From Parcubacteria bacterium C7867-004 (GTDB lineage: Bacteria; Patescibacteria; Paceibacteria; UBA9973; UBA2103): DNA of 64,000 nucleotides. Below the pieces are notes generated by a model. That model was not told the DNA's origin, searched no databases, and saw only the letters and a list, made by a program, of their open reading frames with translations. Shown here piece after piece: positions 43,578 to 51,606 of this stretch. Both the position numbers and the translations under genes were made by a program. The DNA is taken from positions 434,001-498,000 of the forward strand of contig LFCN01000006.1 in the NCBI GenBank assembly GCA_001189075.1, given 5' to 3'. Each line of letters opens with the position of its first letter. Within the stretch, counting starts at the first letter, position 1.

Positions 43578-44012
43578 ATGGGTAAGAAACGAATCATCAA
43601 GAAGAGCGGAAAGGGCATGGACCATGGCCGCAAGGAGCGCGCCCTGTCTAAGGCAGTCAAGAAGCGCCTTGAGCGGGGTGTTCTGCATGTTGAAGCGACC
43701 TTCAACAACACGAAGGCGGTCCTTACCGACGACGCAGGCAACGCGATCATGTCGAGCTCGTCCGGCGCACTCGGCTTCTCCGGCGCTCGCAAGTCGACTC
43801 CGTACGCTGCCGCTAAGGTCGGCGAACTCCTCGGCGAGAAGGCTGCGTTCATCGGCCTCAAGGAGGCTTCGGTTGTCATTCGCGGCATCGGTGCCGGTCG
43901 CGAGTCAGCACTCCGTGCATTCGCGAGCAAGGGGATCGCAATCCGCTCCATTAAGGACGCTACCCCGGTCCCGCACAACGGCCCTCGCCCTAAGAAAGCT
44001 CGTCGCGTATAG
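43578..44012 (+). CDS. rpsK: 30S ribosomal protein uS11
   Basis: A 144-aa platform protein. The core VEATFNNTKAVLTDDAGNAI and the C-terminal VPHNGPRPKKARRV are diagnostic. It begins 26 nt after rpsM and has a basic N-terminal extension (GKKRIIKKSGKGMDHGRK). Confidence 0.97.
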   Translation: MGKKRIIKKSGKGMDHGRKERALSKAVKKRLERGVLHVEATFNNTKAVLTDDAGNAIMSSSSGALGFSGARKSTPYAAAKVGELLGEKAAFIGLKEASVVIRGIGAGRESALRAFASKGIAIRSIKDATPVPHNGPRPKKARRV

Positions 44013-44039
44013 TCTCTCGTCTTTCCTCACACCTTACAC

Positions 44040-44657
44040 ATGAAAATCGGACCTAAGTACAAGATAGCAAAGCGCCTCGGAGCATCGGTCTTCGAGAAGA
44101 CGCAGACCCAGAAATTCGCTATAGCGGAAGAGCGTTCTGCACGTAACAAGAAGAGCGGCCGTCGTGGCAATCAGACCGAGTACTCGAAGCAGCTGCTTGA
44201 GAAGCAGAAGGTCCGCATGACCTACGGCCTCTCGGAGCGCCAGTTCAGCAATTATGTCGAGACCGCCGTCCACACCCATGGACAGGTTCCGACCGAGACC
44301 CTCCACAAGCTTCTCGAGATGCGCCTCGACAACGTCCTCTACCGCCTCGGCCTTGCGCCGACTCGCCGTGCAGCTCGCCAGATGGCCAGCCACGGTCACA
44401 TCACCGTGAATGGCGTGAAGACCACCATCCCTTCCCGCGCTATGCGCATCGGCGACGTTATCGGCGTCCGCGAGGGCTCGAAGAGCGCCATCCTCTTCGA
44501 GAACTTCGAGGAGAAGTTCCGCGAACGCCCGACGCTTGCGTCATGGCTTACGTGGGATCCGAAGAAGATGGAGGGAGGTATCCAGGAACTGCCGACCGCA
44601 GAGGCGGCATCTCCTGCAGGCGACCTCGTCATGGTGCTCTCGTTCTACAGCCGTTAA
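44040..44657 (+). CDS. rpsD: 30S ribosomal protein uS4
   Basis: A 205-aa early-assembly protein of the 30S body. It has an N-terminal domain without the zinc cysteines found in some S4 proteins and an S4 RNA-binding domain (MRLDNVLYRLGLAPTRRAAR, MASHGHITVNG). In E. coli S4 represses this operon; whether it does so here cannot be read. Confidence 0.97.
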   Translation: MKIGPKYKIAKRLGASVFEKTQTQKFAIAEERSARNKKSGRRGNQTEYSKQLLEKQKVRMTYGLSERQFSNYVETAVHTHGQVPTETLHKLLEMRLDNVLYRLGLAPTRRAARQMASHGHITVNGVKTTIPSRAMRIGDVIGVREGSKSAILFENFEEKFRERPTLASWLTWDPKKMEGGIQELPTAEAASPAGDLVMVLSFYSR

Positions 44658-44687
44658 TTTACTAGGTACTGGTTAATCGATTGAGTC

Positions 44688-45659
44688 ATGGAATACCACA
44701 TCACACTACCGTCTAAGCCTCGCGTTGTTTCAGAAGAAGGCGTTCAGGGCGTTTACGAGATAGATTCGCTCTATCCGGGCTACGGCCACACCCTCGGCAA
44801 CTCGCTCCGCCGGATCATCCACGCATCGCTTCCGGGCGCTGCGGTTACCAGCGTGAAGATCGAGGGAGCATCCCACGAGTTCGCTACCATGGAAGGCGTC
44901 CGCGAGACCGCCATGGAGGTACTCCTCAACCTTAAGCGCGTTCATTTCGCACTGCACGGCGACGAGCCGCAGACCATTTCGCTTTCCGTAAAGGGACCGA
45001 TGCAGGTCAAGGCGTCAGATTTCAAGCTCCCGTCTCAGGTGGAGATCGCGAATCCAGACGCGCACATCGCTGACGTCGCGGGCAAGGTCGCGTTCGAACT
45101 CGAGGCAACCATCGAACGCGGTCTCGGCTACGTTCCCCGCGAACTTCTTACCAAGGAGAAGGTTGATATCGGCACTATCGCGCTTGATGCGACCTTCACC
45201 CCTATCCGCCGCGTTAACTACGAGGTTGAGAACATGCGCGTCGGCGACCGCACGGACTTCAATCGCCTGCGCATCCTCATTGAGACTAACGGCACTATCA
45301 CTCCTCGCGAGGCTCTTGAGCGTTCTATCGAAACGATGATCCACCAGCTCTCGGCCGTTATTGGCTTCCAGGAGCAGCAGGAGGAGACTCCGACGCACCC
45401 TGACGTCATCATGCCGAAGATGATGGGCGGCAAGGAGGACAAAGCGGCAGGAAAAGATCCCGCAAAGGTGAAGATCGAGGAGCTCGAGCTTCATGCTCGC
45501 ATCGCTTCAGCACTTACGGACTCGGGCATCAAGTCGGTAGCTGGCCTTATCAAGAAGACCGCGAGCTCCCTCAAGGAGATCGACGGAATCGGCGACAAGG
45601 CTGTGACCGAGATCACCGACGCGCTCGATACGCTCGGTCTTGAGCTCAAGGGCGAGTAA
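44688..45659 (+). CDS. rpoA: DNA-directed RNA polymerase subunit alpha
   Basis: A 323-aa protein. The alpha-NTD dimerisation domain has GYGHTLGNSLRRIIHASLPG and LEATIERGLGYVPRE. An acidic/lysine linker precedes a complete alpha-CTD with the HhH segment (SGIKSVAGLIKKTASSLKEI). A full CTD implies upstream-element or activator contacts are possible. Confidence 0.97.
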   Translation: MEYHITLPSKPRVVSEEGVQGVYEIDSLYPGYGHTLGNSLRRIIHASLPGAAVTSVKIEGASHEFATMEGVRETAMEVLLNLKRVHFALHGDEPQTISLSVKGPMQVKASDFKLPSQVEIANPDAHIADVAGKVAFELEATIERGLGYVPRELLTKEKVDIGTIALDATFTPIRRVNYEVENMRVGDRTDFNRLRILIETNGTITPREALERSIETMIHQLSAVIGFQEQQEETPTHPDVIMPKMMGGKEDKAAGKDPAKVKIEELELHARIASALTDSGIKSVAGLIKKTASSLKEIDGIGDKAVTEITDALDTLGLELKGE

Positions 45660-45701
45660 TTCGACCGGGATCAGAAATTGTGTTAGAACTGTAATACTCG
45701 T

Positions 45702-46055
45702 ATGCGACACCACAAAAAAGGACGAAGCTTCGGACGATCGCATGACCAGCGCACCGCGCTCATGCGCTCTTTGATGCGCTCGCTCATCATCCATGAGCGC
45801 ATTTCGACGACCGAAGCGAAGGCCAAGGAGCTCCGCCCGATGATCGAGAAGCTCGTGTCGCATGCCCGTGTCGACTCAGTTGCTAACCGCCGTCTCGTGG
45901 CTGCACGCCTCGGAAACGATGACGCTGCTACCGCGAAGCTCTTCGCTGCGATCGCTCCTCGGTACACCGAGCGCCCGGGAGGATACACCCGCATCGTGAA
46001 GCGTTCTGCAACCGCTACCGACGGCCGCAAGACCGCCTACATCGCCTTCGTATAG
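45702..46055 (+). CDS. rplQ: 50S ribosomal protein bL17
   Basis: A 117-aa protein near the polypeptide exit. The family start MRHHKKGRSFGRSHDQRTAL and RPGGYTRIVK are clear. Ends 4 nt before rplM. Confidence 0.97.
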   Translation: MRHHKKGRSFGRSHDQRTALMRSLMRSLIIHERISTTEAKAKELRPMIEKLVSHARVDSVANRRLVAARLGNDDAATAKLFAAIAPRYTERPGGYTRIVKRSATATDGRKTAYIAFV

Positions 46056-46059
46056 ACCT

Positions 46060-46452
46060 ATGACTACCACCCCGAACATCACCGTGAAGAGCCAGAACGG
46101 AGACCGCGAGCTCTTCACCATCGACGCTGCCGGCCAGTCACTCGGCCGCGTAGCTTCCGAGGCCGCGAACGCGCTCCTCGGCAAGAAGTCGGTGCACTTC
46201 ATCAAGAACGAAGTGCTTCCCGTAGAAGTGCTCATCACGAACGCTTCGAAGCTCGTCATGACCGACAAGCGCATCGCGGGCAAGGACTACACGCACTACA
46301 CCGGCTACCCAGGAGGCCTCCGCATTACGCCGCTTGCACGCCTGCTCGCGAATAAGGGTGCTGCCGCTCCGATCCGCAAGGCTGTGGACGGCATGATCCC
46401 GCGCAACAAGCTGCGCAAGGAGCGCATGAAGCGCCTCACCATCACCGATTAA
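46060..46452 (+). CDS. rplM: 50S ribosomal protein uL13
   Basis: A 130-aa protein recognised by AAGQSLGRVASEAANALLGK, YTHYTGYPGG and MIPRNKLRKERMKRL. It pairs with rpsI as in most bacteria. Confidence 0.96.
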   Translation: MTTTPNITVKSQNGDRELFTIDAAGQSLGRVASEAANALLGKKSVHFIKNEVLPVEVLITNASKLVMTDKRIAGKDYTHYTGYPGGLRITPLARLLANKGAAAPIRKAVDGMIPRNKLRKERMKRLTITD

Positions 46453-46471
46453 CCGAACCGAACTTTTTACT

Positions 46472-46876
46472 ATGCCTGAACAGAAGCAGACCTACGTCAC
46501 CGCAGTCGGCCGTCGCAAGACCGCCAGCGCGCGCGTGAAGCTCACTCCAGCCAAGGAGAACTCGGTTACGGTGAACGGCCAGTCCGCTCGCGAGTACTTT
46601 AAGACTTCCGAGCGCGAGTCCATCACGGGCGATGCCTTCAAGGCCGGCGAGTGGAAGAACAACTACGAGGTACAGGCTCGCGTGAAGGGAGGAGGCGTCG
46701 CTGCTCAGGCGGTAGCCGTCCGTCACGCTATCTCCCGCGCTATCACGCAAATGGAAGAGGGAAGCCGCCCAGCGCTTAAGGCTGCCGGATTTCTCAAGCG
46801 CGATCCCCGTGCCGTTGAACGCAAGAAGCCAGGTCTTCGCAAGGCTCGCAAGAGCCCGCAGTGGTCGAAGCGTTAA
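46472..46876 (+). CDS. rpsI: 30S ribosomal protein uS9
   Basis: A 134-aa protein whose C-terminal tail reaches the P site. TAVGRRKTASARVKL and the end KKPGLRKARKSPQWSKR are diagnostic; the last residues are SKR as usual. Last gene of the cluster, closed by a strong terminator. Confidence 0.97.
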   Translation: MPEQKQTYVTAVGRRKTASARVKLTPAKENSVTVNGQSAREYFKTSERESITGDAFKAGEWKNNYEVQARVKGGGVAAQAVAVRHAISRAITQMEEGSRPALKAAGFLKRDPRAVERKKPGLRKARKSPQWSKR

Positions 46877-46892
46877 TCGCTTTCTCATTCAA

Positions 46893-46922
46893 GAAAACAG
46901 CCTCCTTCGGGAGGCTGTTTTC
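46893..46922 (+). terminator. terminator of the ribosomal cluster
   Basis: A 13-bp perfect stem, GAAAACAGCCTCC with GGAGGCTGTTTTC, around a TTCG tetraloop. Confidence 0.92.
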
Positions 46923-46953
46923 GTATAGGTAAGAGCACCCGGCTCCCATCGTC

Positions 46954-46959
46954 TATACT
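46954..46959 (+). promoter_or_regulatory. -10 promoter of the Kazal-like gene
   Basis: TATACT ending 7 nt before the ATG at 46967. Confidence 0.5.
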
Positions 46960-46966
46960 TATATCC

Positions 46967-47554
46967 ATGAATAAACTCCTTTTTGTTGCACTCCTCGGCG
47001 TAGCATTCCTTCCCGTACCCGCCAATGCGCTCACGAAGGCGTATTGCACCCAGCAATACGAGCCGGTCTGTGGCGCACAGCCCGTCCAGTGCATTACCGC
47101 GCCCTGCTACCCGCAATATCACACGTATGGAAACAGCTGCACCTTATCCAGCGAAGGCGGAACCTTCATTCACGCGGGCGAATGCACCGCGAGCGAGACA
47201 GGTCCAGTGAAGACCGACAAGCCGTACATACCTCCTGCCAATTGCACCGCGTGGTTCGACGGCTGTAATAGCTGCAGCACGGGACCGAAGGGTCAGTCCA
47301 TGTGTACGCTTCGCGCATGTATGGATACGCCGACACAGGGATACTGCACCGCATACGGAAAGCCTGCAGTTGATTCCACTCTCCCCGTCCTTCAGGGACC
47401 TGATCTGAACGTAACGACGTCGGGTTCTGTATCCGCTACCCCGGCTGATGTACACGCAACCGCTACCGTAACTGCCGAAGGCAATGCCACTACGTCTCAG
47501 AAAGGCTTCTTCAGCGTTATCTGGGACACCATCCTCAGCTGGTTCAATTGGTAG
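46967..47554 (+). CDS. secreted Cys-rich protein with Kazal-like domain
   Basis: A 195-aa exported protein with a signal peptide cut near ANALTKA. Residues about 25-70 follow the Kazal protease-inhibitor spacing (YEPVCGAQPVQCITAPC, HTYGNSCTLSSEGGTFIHAGEC). A second Cys-rich part follows (NCTAWFDGCNSCSTG), then a Thr/Ala-rich linker and a hydrophobic Trp-rich C-terminus (VIWDTILSWFNW) that could anchor it. It may inhibit host or self proteases at the cell surface; this is inference from the domain. Confidence 0.75.
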   Translation: MNKLLFVALLGVAFLPVPANALTKAYCTQQYEPVCGAQPVQCITAPCYPQYHTYGNSCTLSSEGGTFIHAGECTASETGPVKTDKPYIPPANCTAWFDGCNSCSTGPKGQSMCTLRACMDTPTQGYCTAYGKPAVDSTLPVLQGPDLNVTTSGSVSATPADVHATATVTAEGNATTSQKGFFSVIWDTILSWFNW

Positions 47555-47605
47555 ATCATCTATTCGTTTTGACTCGCTTCGAGATTTCGGGCATATTCTC
47601 TGTAT

Positions 47606-48160
47606 ATGGATGAGAACGAAGACATCAGCATCGAAGAAGACGGACTCGAAGAAAAGGCGATGAGCGAAGAGGAGCTCGACTCTGCGGAATCACGCGTGGG
47701 CGCCAAAGCGGACAAGCTCAAAAACGAACTCGCGACCGTCAAGCGCGAGCGCCAGGAATACATGGACGGCTGGCAACGCGCAAAAGCCGACTATGTGAAC
47801 TCGCTCAAGCGCTTCGAGGAAGACAAGGCGCGCGCAAAGGAACAGGGACTCGTCAAAGCGCTCAGCGCACTCCTTCCGGCATACGACACGCTCGAACGCG
47901 CCAGGGCGCATGGAGAAATCCCGGAAAGCTTTGAGGGTATCGCCAAGCAATTCGAGACTGCATTTACTTCGCTTGGTATTACGCAGATAGGCGAGGCAGG
48001 AGAGTCATTCGATCCCGTACGCCATGAGGCGCTCGGTACAGACCCTACTGATGACCAGAAGAAAGACGATACCGTGAGTAGCATCCTCGAGAAAGGATAT
48101 GCCGTCGGCGAATCGGTCCTCCGTCCCGCTCGCGTCCGCGTCTTCCAGTTCGAAGTATAA
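47606..48160 (+). CDS. grpE: nucleotide exchange factor GrpE
   Basis: A 184-aa cochaperone that releases ADP from DnaK. It has an acidic N-terminus, a long coiled coil (LKNELATVKRERQEYMDGWQ), the four-helix region and the C-terminal beta domain ending in VLRPARVRVFQF. No hrcA is present upstream. The dnaK gene is separated from it by an opposite-strand gene and its promoter. Confidence 0.93.
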   Translation: MDENEDISIEEDGLEEKAMSEEELDSAESRVGAKADKLKNELATVKRERQEYMDGWQRAKADYVNSLKRFEEDKARAKEQGLVKALSALLPAYDTLERARAHGEIPESFEGIAKQFETAFTSLGITQIGEAGESFDPVRHEALGTDPTDDQKKDDTVSSILEKGYAVGESVLRPARVRVFQFEV

Positions 48161-48167
48161 ATAAGTG

Positions 48168-48195
48168 CCGCCCCGGTCGAAGATGACCGAGGCGG
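48168..48195. terminator. terminator between grpE and the 48204 gene
   Basis: CCGCC-C-CGGTC pairs with GACCG-A-GGCGG across a 6-nt loop. It lies between the convergent genes and can serve both. Confidence 0.65.
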
Positions 48196-48203
48196 TTGCG
48201 CGA

Positions 48204-48650
48204 CTATGGTGCAGTTTGCGAGCGCTGCTCGAGTTTGGCGAGTTCAGGCCAGCTCGATTGACTCAGTTCAGATGTTGCCGGGAGAGCCCGATACCCATGT
48301 TCGAATGCTATCTCCGCAGCCTCGACCTCTCGAAACGCCAGGAGGTATTCTCCACGCATGCGAGACCTGAATTCCTCCAGCTCGGTCGAGTAGTGGTCGA
48401 GTTCTTTGAGTCGTTCGCTCGCTTTGGTGAGACCCATTCGCAGGGAAGATCGCGCGAGCGTGAAGCCCTCATCCTCACTGCCGAAGCCGGTGTACTTGAA
48501 GGGAAGGATACCTTCCTCATTCATAGTTCCAACGGCCAGGGTGCCGCTGGGTACATACATGTCATGCCGGCGGGCAGTGAGCCAGATGAGCCTCCTCTCT
48601 ACCTTTTCCAGGTCTTGAACTTTGAAACTCTTTATGTAGACAACGTGCAT
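48204..48650 (-). CDS. hypothetical protein, cargo-type gene with operator
   Basis: A 148-aa soluble protein of no family I recognise. It starts MHVVYIKSFKVQDLEKVER and has a charged helical second half (KASERLKELDHYSTELEEF). It lies antisense between grpE and dnaK. Its promoter, about 120 nt upstream of the ATG, is TTGACA-17 bp-AATAAT with a perfect palindrome across the spacer, so it is probably repressor-controlled. The leader of roughly 110 nt is long for this genome and no clear Shine-Dalgarno is seen. Confidence 0.6.
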   Translation of the reverse strand: MHVVYIKSFKVQDLEKVERRLIWLTARRHDMYVPSGTLAVGTMNEEGILPFKYTGFGSEDEGFTLARSSLRMGLTKASERLKELDHYSTELEEFRSRMRGEYLLAFREVEAAEIAFEHGYRALPATSELSQSSWPELAKLEQRSQTAP

Positions 48651-48761
48651 ATGTGTTCATCGTCGCTTACGCCGTTTTGTTTTTAGGCCTCACGAACGAT
48701 GTCCTCTTGCCTAACCCTGATTCGCCAGTGGGTTGGCATATGGTGCTCTGGCAAGCATTCC

Positions 48762-48790
48762 TATACCATTATTGCATAAATAATGGTATA
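48762..48790. promoter_or_regulatory. operator-like perfect inverted repeat
   Basis: TATACCATTAT (48762-48772) and ATAATGGTATA (48780-48790) are exact reverse complements separated by 7 bp. The site covers the -10 and the whole spacer of the promoter that reads the 48204 gene, a classic repressor position. Confidence 0.75.
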
Positions 48791-48796
48791 TGTCAA
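48768..48796 (-). promoter_or_regulatory. sigma70 promoter of the 48204 gene
   Basis: Minus strand: -35 TTGACA (48791-48796), 17-bp spacer, -10 AATAAT (48768-48773). Confidence 0.7.
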
Positions 48797-48914
48797 TTGC
48801 ACTAGTAATTAGGAGAGGTCCGACATCTTCTAAGGTCTTGAACGTGGAATTAAGAAGCGTACAATGAACCTATCTGGGCGTAATTTAATAAGGTAACTAA
48901 TTCGGCATTTCACT

Positions 48915-50819
48915 ATGGCAAAGATACTTGGTATCGATCTAGGAACGACGAACTCCGCTATGGCTATCATGGAGGGAGGCGAGCCACGCGTTCTTGAGAA
49001 TGCAGAGGGTCAGAGGACCACGCCGTCAGTAGTGGCGATCGCAAAGAACGGCGAGCGCCTCGTCGGCACGCTCGCAAAGCGTCAGGCGGTCACGAACCCG
49101 AAGAACACCATTTACGGCATCAAGCGGTTCATGGGTCACCGTTTCGGCGACGACGTCGTGCAGAAGGACAAGGACATTGTCCCGTATGTCATCAAGGCAG
49201 GTCCTGACGGCGGTGTGCAGGTAACGCTCGGCGACAAGGACTATCGTCCTGAGGAAGTCTCCGCAATGATCCTCTCGAAGCTCAAGGCTGATGCGGAATC
49301 AAAGCTCGGCGAGAAGATAACGCAGGCGGTCATCACTGTACCGGCATACTTCGACGATGCGCAGCGCGCAGCCACCAAGGCAGCCGGCCAAGTAGCAGGT
49401 CTTGAAGTGCTCCGCATTATCAACGAGCCTACCGCAGCTGCGCTCGCGTACGGTTTCAACAAGAAGAAGGAAGAGAAGATCGTGGTCTACGACTTCGGAG
49501 GAGGAACCTTCGATATCTCCGTGCTTGAAGTAGGTGATGACGTCATCGAAGTGAAATCCACCGACGGCGACAGCCACATGGGCGGCCGCGATATCGATCA
49601 GAAGATCGTCCGGTACCTCGCCGACGAATTCAAGAAGCAGTCAGGCATCGACGTCACTAAGGATCCACTCGCGCTCCAGCGCCTTGATGAGGGAGCAGAG
49701 AAGGCAAAGCACGAGCTATCGTCTGCAGCTGAGACCGAGGTTAACATTCCGTTCATCACGGTTGACGGCGACGGCAATCCGCAGCATCTGCTCGTGAAGC
49801 TCACGCGCGCGAATCTCGAATCACTCGCAGACGAGTTCGTCTCCCGTTCGATGGATATTGCGAAGCGCGCACTCGAGGCGGCCGGCATGAAGCCCTCCGA
49901 TATCAACGAGGTGATCCTCGTCGGTGGACAGACCCGTATGCCGAAGATCCAAGAGGAGGTGAAGAAGATGTTCGGCAAGGATCCGCACATGGGCGTGAAC
50001 CCTGACGAAGTGGTCGCTATCGGCGCCGCTATCCAGGCAGGCATCCTTCAGGGCGACGTGAAGGATATCCTTCTTGTCGACGTCATCCCGCTCTCGCTCT
50101 CCATCGAGACCATGGGAGGCGTCGCTACCAAGCTCATCGAGCGCAACACCGCTATTCCGACATCTCGCAGTCAGACCTTCTCGACCGCAAGCGACAACCA
50201 GACGAGTGTTGAGATCAGCGTCACACAAGGGGAACGAGCGATGGCCGCCGACAACAAATCGCTCGGCCGCTTCATGCTCGACGGCATCCCGCCGGCTCCG
50301 CGCGGCCTTCCGCAGGTCGAGGTTACATTCGACGTCGACGCATCCGGCATCCTTACCGTGAAAGCGAAAGAGAAGACTACCGGCAAGGAGCAGTCGATTC
50401 GCATCGAAGGATCTACCGGACTCTCCGAAGCTGATATCGAGAAGATGAAGCAGGATGCTGAGGCTCATGCAGCAGAAGACGAGAAGCGTAAGACGCTTGT
50501 CGAGACTAAGAACCTTGCCGAGCAGCTCGTGTACTCCGCAGAGAAGGCCGTGAAGGATGCGGGCGATAAGGCACCCGCCGATGTCATCACGGAAGTGAAC
50601 GAGAAGATCGCTCTGGTTAAGAGCGCTCGCGAAGGCGAAGATGTCGAGGCAATCAAGTCTTCTCTCGAAGCGCTCTCCACTTCACTCTCGAAGATCGGAG
50701 AAGCGATGGCGAAAGCAACGAGCGAGCAGGCTCCAGAGGGGGCTACGACAGAAGCTGCGCCTGAGGCAGGTGCTACTGACGCTGAGTTCAGCGAGAAGCC
50801 AGAGGAGCCTAAGGCATAG
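48915..50819 (+). CDS. dnaK: chaperone DnaK (Hsp70)
   Basis: A 634-aa Hsp70. The ATPase start ILGIDLGTTNSAMAIM, phosphate 2 YDFGGGTFDISVLEVG, and ILVGGQTRMPKIQEEV are intact. The substrate-binding domain and helical lid are complete, with an Ala/Glu-rich tail; the C-terminus is PEEPKA. It is read alone between two unrelated genes and ends in a terminator. Confidence 0.97.
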   Translation: MAKILGIDLGTTNSAMAIMEGGEPRVLENAEGQRTTPSVVAIAKNGERLVGTLAKRQAVTNPKNTIYGIKRFMGHRFGDDVVQKDKDIVPYVIKAGPDGGVQVTLGDKDYRPEEVSAMILSKLKADAESKLGEKITQAVITVPAYFDDAQRAATKAAGQVAGLEVLRIINEPTAAALAYGFNKKKEEKIVVYDFGGGTFDISVLEVGDDVIEVKSTDGDSHMGGRDIDQKIVRYLADEFKKQSGIDVTKDPLALQRLDEGAEKAKHELSSAAETEVNIPFITVDGDGNPQHLLVKLTRANLESLADEFVSRSMDIAKRALEAAGMKPSDINEVILVGGQTRMPKIQEEVKKMFGKDPHMGVNPDEVVAIGAAIQAGILQGDVKDILLVDVIPLSLSIETMGGVATKLIERNTAIPTSRSQTFSTASDNQTSVEISVTQGERAMAADNKSLGRFMLDGIPPAPRGLPQVEVTFDVDASGILTVKAKEKTTGKEQSIRIEGSTGLSEADIEKMKQDAEAHAAEDEKRKTLVETKNLAEQLVYSAEKAVKDAGDKAPADVITEVNEKIALVKSAREGEDVEAIKSSLEALSTSLSKIGEAMAKATSEQAPEGATTEAAPEAGATDAEFSEKPEEPKA

Positions 50820-50836
50820 AAACAAACTAGCCAGTA

Positions 50837-50867
50837 CAAGAGCCGCAACCTCTGGCTGCGGCTCTTG
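50837..50867 (+). terminator. dnaK terminator overlapping the next promoter
   Basis: CAAGAGCCGCA (50837-50847) pairs with TGCGGCTCTTG (50857-50867), followed by a T-rich run. The last three stem bases are the start of the downstream -35 box. Confidence 0.85.
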
Positions 50868-50893
50868 ACTTTTATTATATTATGGTATATACT
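50865..50893 (+). promoter_or_regulatory. sigma70 promoter of the 50944 gene
   Basis: -35 TTGACT (50865-50870), exactly 17 bp, then -10 TATACT (50888-50893). The -10 region is a near-palindrome (TATGGTATATACTATA). A divergent TTGACG-17-CATAAT can be read on the other strand over the same bases. Confidence 0.7.
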
Positions 50894-50943
50894 ATATTTA
50901 ACGTCAATTGGTGCCTTCGGGCAATGCAACACGGAGTTCTTCG

Positions 50944-51489
50944 ATGCGAAACATCCTTATGGCCGTGTTCGCGGCTCTCGCGTTTGCTAGCACCGCCAAA
51001 GCGCAAGACCTTGGCACCTGCAAGCAGGCCTATCTGGCCGGCAAGCAGGTTCTCGAGTGCAGCGGCGGCAAGTTCTACGAGTCGCTCACGCGCCTGGACA
51101 GGACCATCCTGAGCGAAGTCGAGATCGCTTCGTACCAACGGGCCGATGAACTTCGTGCCCAGGGACAACGCGAAGAGGACGAACGTCGCCGGCAACAGCA
51201 GTGGGAAGAGGAGCAGCGCCAGGCTCGCCAAGCGTACCGTGACGGGATCAGCTCAGCTTATCCCTACGCACGCGCCGGCAATCACGGCCGGGACTACCTC
51301 GACTGCACCGTGATCGGTAACCGTCTCGTCCCCGCTTGTGACTACATGCGAGTCCGCCAGAAGCAAGAGCAGGGTAGCGGTCAATCCCTCGAGCGCCTAT
51401 GCAACAGCGGGCCGAATGCCGGATACTATTCCGCCGGCATCACCTGCGACCGCTGGCGCCGCGGTGTCTACGGCACCTTGATTCCGTAG
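50944..51489 (+). CDS. exported hypothetical protein, cargo-type gene
   Basis: A 181-aa protein with a signal peptide (MRNILMAVFAALAFASTAKA, cut before QDLG). Next comes a Cys-containing segment (GTCKQAYLAGKQVLECSGGK), a highly charged Arg/Gln/Glu helix, and a C-terminal part with three more cysteines. No family recognised. It has a TTGACT-17-TATACT promoter, a cggag ribosome-binding site and its own terminator. It lies between dnaK and dnaJ. The style of its signals points to acquisition. Confidence 0.65.
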   Translation: MRNILMAVFAALAFASTAKAQDLGTCKQAYLAGKQVLECSGGKFYESLTRLDRTILSEVEIASYQRADELRAQGQREEDERRRQQQWEEEQRQARQAYRDGISSAYPYARAGNHGRDYLDCTVIGNRLVPACDYMRVRQKQEQGSGQSLERLCNSGPNAGYYSAGITCDRWRRGVYGTLIP

Positions 51490-51518
51490 GAACAAGCGAA
51501 GATCTACGGGTCTTCAAG

Positions 51519-51549
51519 AACGAGCGTCTTCCCCCGGGAGACGCTCGTT
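51519..51549 (+). terminator. terminator of the 50944 gene
   Basis: AACGAGCGTCT pairs with AGACGCTCGTT across a 9-nt loop, followed by TTGTTTTT. Confidence 0.88.
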
Positions 51550-51592
51550 TTGTTTTTATACTCCCGTTTTTGCCTCCGGAAACTCGAACGCG

Positions 51593-51598
51593 TATAGT
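51593..51598 (+). promoter_or_regulatory. -10 promoter of dnaJ
   Basis: TATAGT ending 8 nt before the dnaJ ATG. Confidence 0.45.
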
Positions 51599-51606
51599 AC
51601 AAGGAT

